This document shows positions 44,773 through 57,052 of a stretch of 64,000 bases of DNA, piece after piece. The stretch's first letter is position 1, and each line of letters begins with the position of its first letter. The stretch covers positions 434,001-498,000 of the forward strand of contig NZ_AUFV01000003.1 in the NCBI RefSeq assembly GCF_000426685.1, in the 5' to 3' direction. Under the pieces are notes generated by a model, which was given only the letters and a program-made list of their open reading frames with translations, had not been told where the DNA came from and searched no databases. A program made the translations under genes and the position numbers. The DNA is from Solimonas flava DSM 18980. Its GTDB lineage: Bacteria; Pseudomonadota; Gammaproteobacteria; Nevskiales; Nevskiaceae.

Positions 44773-45840
44773 TCAGGCCGTGCGCGCGTGGCGCAGGCGG
44801 CGCTGCTCGACGCAGGCGGCGAGGTGGCGCAGCAGCTCGGCGGTATCGTCCCAGTGGATGCAGGCGTCGGTGATCGACTGGCCGTAGCACATGTTCGGCC
44901 CGATGTCCTGGCGGCCCTCGACGAGATGCGACTCGATCATGCAGCCGATGATGCGCTCGTCGCCGCCGGCGATCTGGTGGCCGACGTCATGGCCGACGAC
45001 GATCTGCCGCTTGTGCTGCTTGCTCGAATTGGCGTGGCTGAAGTCGATCATGACCTGCGGCCGCAGACCGGCCTTGGTCAGCGCCGCGCAGGCGGCGTCG
45101 ACGCTCTTGGCATCGTAGTTGGTGCCGGCGCTGCCGCCGCGCAGGATGATGTGGCAGTCCTCGTTGCCCTTGGTCTCGAAGATCGCCACGTGGCCTTCCT
45201 GCGTCAGCGACAGGAAGCGGTGCGGATGCTTGGCCGACATCACCGCGTCGACCGCGACCTTCACCGAGCCTTCGGTGCCGTTCTTGAAGCCGACCGGGCA
45301 GGAGAGCGCCGAAGCCAGCTCGCGATGCAGCTGCGACTCGGTGGTGCGCGCGCCGATCGCGCCCCAGGCGACCAGATCGGTCAGGTATTGCGGCGTGAGG
45401 ATGTCGAGGTACTCGACGCCGGCCGGGATGCCCATGTCGTTGAGCTTGAGCAGCAGCTCGCGGCCGACGCGCAGGCCCTTGTTGATGTCGAAGCTGTCGT
45501 TGAGGTCCGGATCGTTGATCAGGCCCTTCCAGCCGACCGTGGTGCGCGGCTTCTCGAAATAGACGCGCATCAGGATCAGCAGATGCTTGTCGAGCTGCGC
45601 GCGCAGCGTCCTGAGCTTCTCGGCGTACTCGACTGCGGCTTTCGGGTCGTGGATCGAGCACGGGCCGACGATCACCAGCAGGCGATCATCGCGGCCGTAG
45701 AGCACGTCCTGGATCTCGCGGCGCGCGTTGAAGGTCGTCTGCGCGGCGTTCTCGCTCGCCGGCAGTTCGGCCTGGACCTGCGCCGGCGTGGAGACCGGAC
45801 GGATCGACTGGATTCGGGTGTTTTCGGTGACGAGACGCAT
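44773..45840 (-). CDS. aroG: 3-deoxy-7-phosphoheptulonate (DAHP) synthase, class I
   Basis: A 355-residue enzyme catalysing the first step of the shikimate pathway from phosphoenolpyruvate and erythrose 4-phosphate. Landmarks are VIVGPCSIHDPKAAVEYAEKL, MRVYFEKPRTTVGWKGLINDPDL, GARTTESQLHRELAS, PVGFKNGTEG, ILRGG, and the metal-site DFSHANSSKQHKRQ near the end. The sequence resembles AroF/G/H of E. coli; the feedback-binding residues that distinguish the Phe, Tyr and Trp forms cannot be judged safely here. Confidence 0.95.
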   Translation of the reverse strand: MRLVTENTRIQSIRPVSTPAQVQAELPASENAAQTTFNARREIQDVLYGRDDRLLVIVGPCSIHDPKAAVEYAEKLRTLRAQLDKHLLILMRVYFEKPRTTVGWKGLINDPDLNDSFDINKGLRVGRELLLKLNDMGIPAGVEYLDILTPQYLTDLVAWGAIGARTTESQLHRELASALSCPVGFKNGTEGSVKVAVDAVMSAKHPHRFLSLTQEGHVAIFETKGNEDCHIILRGGSAGTNYDAKSVDAACAALTKAGLRPQVMIDFSHANSSKQHKRQIVVGHDVGHQIAGGDERIIGCMIESHLVEGRQDIGPNMCYGQSITDACIHWDDTAELLRHLAACVEQRRLRHARTA

Positions 45841-45966
45841 GACGCGAACCTGCTTGAAACCTACATCGGGGCGCCGATGCTAGCAGGTTCGCGCGGACGC
45901 TGGGTGTTTCCCCTCAAGGCCGGGCCGGGCACAATCGCCGCCGATCCTTTCTCGCCGGACCGACCG

Positions 45967-46932
45967 ATGCCGACCGACCGCCGTCTGCCGCTGCTGTGCG
46001 CCGTGCTCGCTGCCGCTGCCGCCCTGCCCGCCCGCGCCGCCGAGCCTTTCGTGTTCGGCACCTTCAATCAGGCGGCGCTGGCGCGTCACGCGCCGCTGCC
46101 GACGCCGCTGGCCGACGTCGGCGGCGGCAGCGGCGCGCGCGTCGCCGTCGACTGGACCAACGAATACGTCGCCGACCAGAACAGCCGCGAGTCGCTGCTG
46201 CTCGACGGCGAGAGCGTGCGCGTCGGCCTCGGCGGCCGGCTCGCGTTCGGCCGCTGGCAGCTCGCTGCCGAGCTGCCGCTGCTGTTCACCAGCGGCGGTT
46301 CGCTCGACAGCCTGATCGAGAACTGGCACGACTGGTTCGGCCTGCCGAACGGCGGCCGCGAGTACGAGCCGCGCGATCTGTACCGCTACCGCTACGTGCG
46401 CGACGGCCAGACCGTGCTCGATGTCGAGGATGGCTACAACGGTCTCGGCGACGCGCGCCTCGGCGTCGCGCGCTGCGGCGACGGCGGCGGCTGCTGGCGG
46501 GCGATGCTGCAGCTGCCGACCGGCGACGCCGACCGTCTCGCCGGCGGCGGCCTCGGCGGCGCGCTCTGGTACGAGCAGCCGTACGCGCTCGGCCGTTCCG
46601 GCGACTGGAGCGGCGCGCTCGCCGCCGGCGTGTCCGCGGTGCGCGCCGACGGTCCGCTCGAAGACCAGCAGAAGACGCTGATCCCGTTCGGCTGGGCCTC
46701 GCTCGGCTACGCGCTGACGCGCACGCTCGACGCCGGCGTGCAGCTCTACCTGCACGGCCCGCTCTACGACGACTCCGATCTCGACGCGCTCGCGCAGATG
46801 GGCGGCCAGCTCGCGTTCGGCTTCCGCTACCGGCCGACGCCGAACGTCTCGGCCTGGCTCGGCCTGCAGGAAGACATCATCACCGAGTCCTCGCCCGACT
46901 TTTCGATCCACGTCGCTGCCGACTTCCGTTAG
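45967..46932 (+). CDS. DUF3187 family exported protein
   Basis: A 321-residue protein with a signal peptide (MPTDRRLPLLCAVLAAAAALPARA), then NQAALARHAPLP, VAVDWTNEYVADQNSRE and many beta-strand patterns up to a final aromatic-ended strand (FSIHVAADFR). This fits the DUF3187 outer-membrane beta-barrel family. Function unknown. It is divergent from aroG. Downstream comes a 694-base stretch without a gene. Confidence 0.87.
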   Translation: MPTDRRLPLLCAVLAAAAALPARAAEPFVFGTFNQAALARHAPLPTPLADVGGGSGARVAVDWTNEYVADQNSRESLLLDGESVRVGLGGRLAFGRWQLAAELPLLFTSGGSLDSLIENWHDWFGLPNGGREYEPRDLYRYRYVRDGQTVLDVEDGYNGLGDARLGVARCGDGGGCWRAMLQLPTGDADRLAGGGLGGALWYEQPYALGRSGDWSGALAAGVSAVRADGPLEDQQKTLIPFGWASLGYALTRTLDAGVQLYLHGPLYDDSDLDALAQMGGQLAFGFRYRPTPNVSAWLGLQEDIITESSPDFSIHVAADFR

Positions 46933-49463
<2,531 letters not shown>

Positions 49464-49467
<4 letters not shown>

Positions 49468-49757
49468 GCACGGACGACCGCGATGCCGACCGTGACGACG
49501 CGCTGCTCGGCGGCGTGCGCCGGCGCAGCGCGCGGCACCGCAGCTGGCTGCGCGACGGTGAGCCGACGCTGGTGCGCCAGTTCGCGCGCGTCGGCGTGCT
49601 CGGCTGGCTGATCGTGGTGCCGGCCCTGCTCGGCGCCTGGCTCGGCCACCTGATCGACGCGAAACTGGGTGGCGGCGTGTTCTGGACCGCGCCGCTGCTG
49701 CTGGTCGGGCTGGCGATCGGCTGCTGGTCCGGCTGGAAATGGATGCATCGACCATGA
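49464..49757 (+). CDS. atpQ: N-type ATPase AtpQ (AtpI-like) membrane protein
   Basis: A 97-residue protein with a hydrophilic start and two membrane helices (about 43-63 and 72-90): VGVLGWLIVVPALLGAWLGHLID then WTAPLLLVGLAIGCWSGWKW. This fits the AtpI/AtpQ family encoded between atpC and atpR in N-ATPase operons, with a probable role in assembling the c-ring. It starts and ends in ATGA overlaps. Confidence 0.88.
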
Positions 49758-50032
49758 ACCTCGCCCCGCTGCCGTCCGCCGTCGGGCTCGGCGCCTGCGC
49801 CGCGCTGGGCTTCGGCCTCGGCTGGGCGTACTTCGCGCTGCTGCGCTGGAACACCGCGCTGTACCTGCGCGGGCGCCGCCGCGGCCTGGCGCTGGTGCTG
49901 CAGCTGCTGCGCTTCGCGGTGCTGGCGCTGGTGCTCTGGCAGCTCGCGCGCATCAGCGCCTGGGCGCTGCTCGCGGCTTTCGCGGGCTTTCTCGTCGCGC
50001 GCGTGCTGGTGCTGCGCGGAGCGCGCGCATGA
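49754..50032 (+). CDS. atpR: N-type ATPase AtpR membrane protein
   Basis: A 92-residue protein with three membrane segments (about 9-28, 45-63 and 68-84) and charged residues placed between them (LYLRGRRRGLALVLQLLRF). Its position between atpQ and atpB marks it as AtpR, the subunit found only in N-ATPases and proposed to help assemble or shield the c-ring. It starts and ends in ATGA overlaps. Confidence 0.86.
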   Translation: MNLAPLPSAVGLGACAALGFGLGWAYFALLRWNTALYLRGRRRGLALVLQLLRFAVLALVLWQLARISAWALLAAFAGFLVARVLVLRGARA

Positions 50033-50736
50033 TCGTCTCGCCGCTGGCGTCCGAGGCGCTGTTCCATATCGGCCCGCTGCCGATCAGCGCCCAGGTGCTG
50101 ACGACCTGGGCGATCATGGCCGTGCTCGCCGGCGGCAGCTGGCTCATCACGCGGCGCCTGAGCGTGGCGCGGCCATCGGTGGCGCAGGCGCTGGCCGAAA
50201 GTTTCGTCGAGGCGGTCGAGGCGCAGATCCGCAGCGTGATGCGCACCGAGCCGGCGCCGTACCTGCCGCTGGTCGCAACGCTGTTCCTGTTCATCCTCGT
50301 CGCCAACCTGTCGTCGCTGGTGCCCGGCAACGAGGCGCCGACCGCGCATCTGGAAACCGACGCGGCGCTGGCGGTGATCGTGTTCTTCTCCGTCATCGTC
50401 TTCGGTGTCCGCGCGCGCGGCTGGCGCGGCTATCTGCGCAGCTTCGCCGACCCGAGCTGGGTGATGATTCCGCTCAATCTCATCGAGAGCCTGACGCGCA
50501 CCTTCTCGCTGATGGTGCGTCTGTTCGGCAACGTCATGAGCGGTGCCTTCGTGATCGCCATCGTGCTGTCGCTGGCCGGCCTGCTGGTGCCGATTCCGTT
50601 CATGGCGCTGGAAGTGCTGACCGGCGTCATCCAGGCCTACATCTTCACCGTCCTGGCGACGGTCTTCATCGGTGCCGCGATCAGCGAGGAAGGCGCCGAA
50701 CCCCCCGCAGCCGCAACCCCGAGGCCCGAAGCATGA
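50029..50736 (+). CDS. atpB: N-type ATPase subunit a
   Basis: A 235-residue Fo subunit a with five to six helices. The essential arginine lies in MIPLNLIESLTRTFSLMVRLFGNVMSG, and the C-terminal helix pair is VLTGVIQAYIFTVLATVFIGAAI. It forms the ion half-channels against the c-ring. It overlaps atpR and atpE by four bases each. Confidence 0.94.
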   Translation: MIVSPLASEALFHIGPLPISAQVLTTWAIMAVLAGGSWLITRRLSVARPSVAQALAESFVEAVEAQIRSVMRTEPAPYLPLVATLFLFILVANLSSLVPGNEAPTAHLETDAALAVIVFFSVIVFGVRARGWRGYLRSFADPSWVMIPLNLIESLTRTFSLMVRLFGNVMSGAFVIAIVLSLAGLLVPIPFMALEVLTGVIQAYIFTVLATVFIGAAISEEGAEPPAAATPRPEA

Positions 50737-50990
50737 GCGCATCCGAGTGGATTCCCCTGGTCAGCATTCTCGGCGCCGTGCTCGCCGTGTCGTTCGGCGC
50801 GATCGGCCCGGCGCTCGCCGAAGGCCGCGCCGTCGCCGCGGCGATGGACGCGATGGCCCGCCAGCCCGAAGCGGCCAACACCATCTCGCGCACGCTGTTC
50901 GTCGGTCTGGCGATGATCGAGACGATGGCGATCTACTGCCTGGTCGTCGCCCTGCTGCTGCTGTTCGCCAATCCCTTCGTGCACGGATGA
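50733..50990 (+). CDS. atpE: N-type ATPase subunit c (two-carboxylate form)
   Basis: An 85-residue hairpin protein with two helices joined by the loop ARQPEA (42-47). The ion-binding glutamate is Glu63 in AMIETMAIY, and a second glutamate, Glu30, stands in the first helix (GPALAEGRAV) where sodium-type c subunits have glutamine. Two carboxylates per site are typical of N-ATPase c subunits; the characterised Burkholderia pseudomallei enzyme of this type was reported to be proton-coupled with 17 c subunits. By inference this ring is also large. Confidence 0.94.
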   Translation: MSASEWIPLVSILGAVLAVSFGAIGPALAEGRAVAAAMDAMARQPEAANTISRTLFVGLAMIETMAIYCLVVALLLLFANPFVHG

Positions 50991-51707
50991 ACATCGACTG
51001 GTCGAGCCTGGCCCTGCAGACGATCAACGTCGTCGTCCTGCTGTGGCTGCTGTGGCGCCTGCTCTACAAGCCGCTGCGCGGTATCGTCGCCGAGCGCCGC
51101 GCGGCGGTGACGCAGACGCTCGACGCGGCGCAGGCCGCGAAGGACCAGGCCGAGGCCGCGCGCGCCGCGCTGGAGCAGCAGCGCACGGCGCTCGACGCCA
51201 GCCGCGCGCAGGTGCTGGCCGACGCGCACAAGCAGGCCGAAGACGAGCGTGCGCACGTACAGCAGCAGGCCGCGCAGGAGGCCGATGCGCAGCGCAAGAC
51301 GCTGCAGGCTGCGCTCGAACGCGAGCGCCGCGAGGCGACCGTCGCCGTCACTGCCGAGGCTTCGGCGCTGGCCGTGACGATCGCCGGGCGCCTGCTCGCG
51401 CAGCTGCCGGCGGCGACCGTGTTCGAAGCCTTCCTCGACCGCGCCTGCGCCGAACTGGCGCGCCTGCCGGAGGCGCAGGGCTTCGCCGCCGGCGACGACG
51501 TCGAATGCGTCAGCGCGCAGCCGCTCACCGAGGCCGACGAGGCGCGCGTGCGCCAGCGTCTCGCCGCCGCGCTCGGCGCGGCGCCGGCGCTGCGCTTCCG
51601 TACCGACGCGGCGCTGCTGGCCGGGCTCGAGCTGCACCTGCCGCACGCGCAGGTGCGCAGTCACTGGGCACGCGATCTGGCGCGCGTGCTCGACGCGCTG
51701 CAGCGTG

Positions 51708-51724
<17 letters not shown>
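50987..51724 (+). CDS. atpF: N-type ATPase fused b-delta subunit
   Basis: A 245-residue protein with an N-terminal membrane anchor ([24 protein letters not shown]) and a long Ala/Gln/Arg coiled coil (about 35-150) as in subunit b. After it comes a C-terminal part (about 165-245: [36 protein letters not shown]) that matches the end of subunit delta. The operon has no separate delta gene, so this stator subunit does both jobs, as in other N-ATPases. The atpA start lies inside its last codons. Confidence 0.9.
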
Positions 51725-53221
<1,497 letters not shown>

Positions 53222-53225
<4 letters not shown>

Positions 53226-54073
53226 GCGAGCGCTACACCGAACTCGAAGCGCGCATCGCCGGCGTCGAGCAGTTCGGCACCGTGGTGTCGGCGCTGCGCG
53301 GCATTGCCGTCACCTATGCCCAGCAGGGCCGCCAGCGGCTGGCCGGGGTCAGCCGCTATGCCGACACCGTGGCCGAGGCGATCGCGCTGGCGCTGAGCCT
53401 GCAGGCGCCGGCCGCGGCGGTGCCGCCGGCGGCGCGGCGCGGACCGCCGGCGCTGCTGCTGTTCTGTGCCGAACAGGGTTTCGCCGGCGCGTTCAGCGAG
53501 CAGGTCTTCGATGCCGCGCCGGACGCCGCGCAGTCGCCGCTGCTGGTGGTCGGCCGCCGCGGCCTGCGCGTCGCCGCGGCGCGCGGCCTGACGGCGGCCT
53601 GGTCGGTGCCGATGATCGCGCAGCCGGACGGCGTCGCCCGGCTCGCCGAGCGCATCGCGCTGGAGCTGGTGCGCCGCGTCGGCGGCGGCGAGACGGTGCG
53701 CGCCGAGATGCTCTACACGCAGCCGGCCGAGCGCGGCGGCACGCGCGTCGAGCGCCGCTCGCTGTTGCCGCTGGACCTGCGCCGCTTCGGCGCCGTGCGC
53801 CGCGGTCCGCCGCCGCTGATCCAGCTGCCGCCGGCCCTGCTGCTGCGCCGCCTCGCCGAGGAATACCTGCGTGCCGAACTGGCTTCGGCGATCCTGCACA
53901 GCTTCACCGCCGAGAACGTGGCGCGGATGACGGCGATGAGCGCGGCGCGCGACAACATCGACAGCCGCCTCGACGCGCTGCAGCGCGAGGCGCGCCGCGC
54001 GCGTCAGGACGAGATCACCTCGGAGCTGATCGAGTTGGCGGCCGGCGCCGAGGCGCAGCGGACGCCGGCCTGA
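53222..54073 (+). CDS. atpG: N-type ATPase subunit gamma
   Basis: A 283-residue central-stalk subunit, diverged from the housekeeping gamma. The N-terminal coiled coil ([34 protein letters not shown]), a middle Rossmann-like part ([17 protein letters not shown]) and the C-terminal helix ([23 protein letters not shown]) fit gamma. It closes the operon; the pirin gene converges on it after 3 bases. Confidence 0.9.
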
Positions 54074-54076
54074 GCC

Positions 54077-54775
54077 TCAGGCGAGATCGAACAGCAGCAG
54101 CTCGGCGGCCGCGTCGGCGCGCAGTTCGAGCGCCGCTTCGCCTTCGAGCGTCAGCGCGTCGCCGGCTTGCAGGTGCCGGCCGCCGGCCTCGACGCTGCCG
54201 CGCGCGACGTGCAGGTAGTAGCGGCGCTTCGGGTCGAGCGTCTGCTGCAGCGTGGCGCCGGCCGCCGGCCAGGCGATGTGCAGCCAGGCGTCCTGATCGA
54301 TATGGAACGGCGTGTCGGCGCCGCGCGGACCGACCACGGCCGCGAAGCCGCGGCGCAGCGTCTCGTCATCGAGCGGCGCCTGGCGGTACGAGGCCGGCTT
54401 GCCGGTCACCGCCGGCTCGATCCAGATCTGCAGCAGGTGCAGCGGCTCGCGCGCCGACGGGTTGACCTCGCTGTGCTGGATGCCGCGGCCGGCGCTCATC
54501 ACCTGCAGCTCGCCGTGGCGCAGCACGCCGACGCCACCGGTCGAGTCGCGGTGGCGCAGCTCGCCGCCGAGCACGTAGGTGATGATCTCCATGTCGCGAT
54601 GGCCGTGCGGCGGAAAGCCGGCGGTCGGCGCGACGCGATCCTCGTTGATGACGCGCAGCGCGCCGAAGCCCATGCGCTGCGGGTCGTGGTAGCTGCTGAA
54701 CGAGAAGCTGTGATGCGCATCGAGCCAGCCGTGCTCCACATGGCCGCGCTCGTTGCCGGGTCTGACGCCGATCAT
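54077..54775 (-). CDS. Pirin-family protein (YhaK-like)
   Basis: A 232-residue bicupin: HGWLDAHHSFSFSSYHDPQRMGFGALRVINEDRVAP with the metal ligands in the PHGHRDMEIITYVLGGELRHRDS block, and QVMSAGRGIQHSEVN. The second cupin is in the C-terminal half and lacks the histidines, as usual for YhaK. Some members are quercetin 2,3-dioxygenases, others redox sensors. It is divergent from a LysR regulator that probably controls it. Confidence 0.93.
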   Translation of the reverse strand: MIGVRPGNERGHVEHGWLDAHHSFSFSSYHDPQRMGFGALRVINEDRVAPTAGFPPHGHRDMEIITYVLGGELRHRDSTGGVGVLRHGELQVMSAGRGIQHSEVNPSAREPLHLLQIWIEPAVTGKPASYRQAPLDDETLRRGFAAVVGPRGADTPFHIDQDAWLHIAWPAAGATLQQTLDPKRRYYLHVARGSVEAGGRHLQAGDALTLEGEAALELRADAAAELLLFDLA

Positions 54776-54858
54776 CTGTTTTCTCCGGATACCGTGATCG
54801 GCGGACGGCTGGGCGCCGCCGCCGGAATGTGAGCAAAATAAGGGCGTGGTCCCCGCTG

Positions 54859-54876
54859 CAAAATCGGAATGTTTTG
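54859..54876. promoter_or_regulatory. Candidate LysR operator between pirin and LysR genes
   Basis: CAAAA and TTTTG form an inverted repeat with an 8-base spacer in the 126-base divergent region, which is clearly richer in A and T than its surroundings. LysR-type regulators bind such dyads (T-N11-A type). It is the only dyad I see there. Confidence 0.35.
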
Positions 54877-54901
54877 ACCGGGTCCTTCAGGGCTACTGAA
54901 C

Positions 54902-55840
54902 ATGCGCTTGACTCTCGATGCCCTGGAAACGCTCGACGCGATCGACCAGCAGGGCAGTTTTGCCAAGGCCGCCGAGGTGCTGCACCGCGTGCCTTCCGCC
55001 GTCACCTACACGGTGCAGAAGCTGGAGTCGGACCTCGGCGTGCAACTGTTCGACCGCAGCGGCAAGCGCGCCAGGCTGACCGAGGCCGGGCAGGCGCTGG
55101 TCGAGCGCGGCCGCGAGCTGCTGCGCCAGGCGCAGAGCCTGGAAAACTGCGTCAAGCGCGTCAGCAACGGCTGGGAGACGCAGCTGACGCTGGCGGTCGA
55201 CGAGATCATCCCGCTCGAACTGCTGTTCCCGCTGATCGCCGAGTTCGACGCGCTGGTCTCGGGTACGCGCATCCGCCTCGCGCGCGAGACCTTCGGCGGT
55301 GCCTGGGATGCGCTGATCGATCGCCGCGCCGACCTGACGATCGGCGCCGCCGGCGAGATGCCGCAGGGCTACGGCCTCGCCAGCCGGCGCTGGTGCTCGG
55401 TGCCGTTCGAATTCGCGGTCGCCCGCCACCATCCGCTCGCCGACCTGCCGGAGCCGCTGCAGTTCGAGCAGATCGTGCGGCATCGCGCCGTGGTCGCGGC
55501 CGACTCCTCGCGCAAGCTGGCGCCGCGCTCGACCGGCATCCTCGACGGCCAGGACACGCTGATCGTGCCGACGCTCGCCGCCAAGCTGTCGGCGCAGATC
55601 GTCGGCCTCGGCATCGGCTTCCTGCCCGAGTACATGGTGGCGCCGCATCTGGGCAGCGGCGAACTGATCCGGCGCGAGATCGAGGCGCCGCGCGCGCCGG
55701 CGATCCTGCACGTGGCCTGGCGCGCCGGCGAGGAGGGGCGCGCGCTGGCGTGGTTTCGCGAGCGCGTGCTCGGCGACACGCAGCTGCTGCGCGATCTGCA
55801 CGCGCCCGAGGCGCGCGAGCCGAACCTCGGCACGCCCTGA
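54902..55840 (+). CDS. LysR-family transcriptional regulator
   Basis: A 312-residue regulator with an N-terminal winged helix-turn-helix (MRLTLDALETLDAIDQQGSFAKAAEVLHRVPSAVTYTVQKLESDLGVQLFDRS, to about residue 62) and a C-terminal effector domain (TLAVDEIIPLELLFPLIAEFDAL to GFLPEYMVAPHL). This resembles the regulators that control pirin/YhaK genes. AGGG lies 10 bases before the ATG. It probably acts on the divergent pirin gene and on itself. Confidence 0.95.
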   Translation: MRLTLDALETLDAIDQQGSFAKAAEVLHRVPSAVTYTVQKLESDLGVQLFDRSGKRARLTEAGQALVERGRELLRQAQSLENCVKRVSNGWETQLTLAVDEIIPLELLFPLIAEFDALVSGTRIRLARETFGGAWDALIDRRADLTIGAAGEMPQGYGLASRRWCSVPFEFAVARHHPLADLPEPLQFEQIVRHRAVVAADSSRKLAPRSTGILDGQDTLIVPTLAAKLSAQIVGLGIGFLPEYMVAPHLGSGELIRREIEAPRAPAILHVAWRAGEEGRALAWFRERVLGDTQLLRDLHAPEAREPNLGTP

Positions 55841-55853
55841 AGCCGGCCGCCGC

Positions 55854-56324
55854 TCAGAGCAGGCCGAACGCGCGCAGCAGGCCGGCGAACAGCACCGCGA
55901 AGCCGCCGACCTCGGCGATCACCAGCAGCGCCATGAACGCGGCGAGACCGTGCTTCGGCAGCGCGCGGCGGCCGAGGCGCTGCGGGCGGCGGAACTGATT
56001 GTCGGTGTCGTCGAGCCAGCCGTGCAGCACATAGCCGCCGATCGCCGCGGCGAAGAACGCCAGCGGCAGCGCCGTCGCCCACAGATTGACCGCGGCGCTC
56101 CACGCCGACAGCTGCGCGAACTGCGCGAGCAGCAGCGCGGCGAAGGCGTACAGCAGCGCCGCGCGGTGGGCGATGTCGACATAGGCCGGCGCCTGCGCGT
56201 CGTCGCGCTGCGCGATGTGCGCGTACTTCCAGATGCCGCTGACGAGGCCGGCGAGAAAGAAGACGCCGGCACCGAGCAGCGCGAGGCGCGCGGCCGGTAC
56301 CAGTGCGGCGGCGTCGGCGATCAC
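55854..56324 (-). CDS. Small membrane protein, unknown (156 aa)
   Basis: A 156-residue protein with four membrane segments (about 10-30, 50-70, 75-97 and 126-150) and the polar loop HGWLDDTDNQFRRPQRLGRRALPKH. No family is recognised. Its start is a GTG that overlaps the stop of the upstream glutathione transferase gene (GTGA, 56321-56324), which supports the call and implies coupled expression. Confidence 0.7.
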   Translation of the reverse strand: MIADAAALVPAARLALLGAGVFFLAGLVSGIWKYAHIAQRDDAQAPAYVDIAHRAALLYAFAALLLAQFAQLSAWSAAVNLWATALPLAFFAAAIGGYVLHGWLDDTDNQFRRPQRLGRRALPKHGLAAFMALLVIAEVGGFAVLFAGLLRAFGLL

Positions 56325-56929
56325 GGCCGGTCGCGCATCGGCACGAAGCCGGGCTGCGCCTCGACCCGCGCGAGCCAGGCGCGAATCTGCGGATAGTCGG
56401 CCAGCGAGTAGCCGCCCTGCGGCGCGACATGCGTGTACGCCCACAGCGCGATGTCGGCGATCGTGTAGGCGTCGCCGGCGAGGAACGGCGTTTTCTGCAG
56501 CTGCGTCTCCATCACGCCGAGCGCGGCGTAGCCGCGCGGCATCGTCTCGCGAATCTTCTGTGCCCACTCCTCGGCCTTGCCGAGGTAGTGCACCCAGAAG
56601 CGCACGGTGGCGATGTACGGCTCGTGGCTGTACTGCTCGAAGAACAGCCACTGCAGGATCTGCGCGCGCTGCCAGCGCTCGTCCGGAAACAGCGGCGAGC
56701 CGTCGGCGAGGTAGCACAGCATCGCGTTCGACTCGGCGAGACGGCGGCCGTCGTCGAGTTCGAGCAGCGGCACGCGGCCGTTCGGGTTCTTGGCGAGGAA
56801 CTCCGGCGTGCGCGAGGCGCCGTGCAGGATGTCGAGCTCGCGCCACTGGAAGGGCATGCCGAGCTGGTGCATCAGCAGGGCCGGCTTGTGGCAGTTGCCG
56901 GATCCGGTCATGCCGTAGAGGGTCAGCAT
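56321..56929 (-). CDS. Glutathione S-transferase family protein
   Basis: A 202-residue GST: thioredoxin-like N-terminal domain (MLTLYGMTGSGNCHKPALLMHQL, then the cis-proline and GSH-binding NPNGRVPLLELDDGRRLAESNAML) and helical C-terminal domain with DAYTIADIALWAYTHVA. The SGNCHK sequence holds Ser/Cys near residue 10 that may act as catalytic residue. Substrate unknown. It is coupled to the small membrane protein gene that follows. Confidence 0.92.
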   Translation of the reverse strand: MLTLYGMTGSGNCHKPALLMHQLGMPFQWRELDILHGASRTPEFLAKNPNGRVPLLELDDGRRLAESNAMLCYLADGSPLFPDERWQRAQILQWLFFEQYSHEPYIATVRFWVHYLGKAEEWAQKIRETMPRGYAALGVMETQLQKTPFLAGDAYTIADIALWAYTHVAPQGGYSLADYPQIRAWLARVEAQPGFVPMRDRP

Positions 56930-57052
56930 CGCGGTGGACTCGGTGAAGGGTGGGCGTCGTAAGATCGCGGCGCGGCCGGCAGTATCGCCGGCGCCCGGAC
57001 GAAGTCAAACGCGGCGGCGCGGCGCTGCCGGCGCGCGGCGCAGGGAGGCGGC

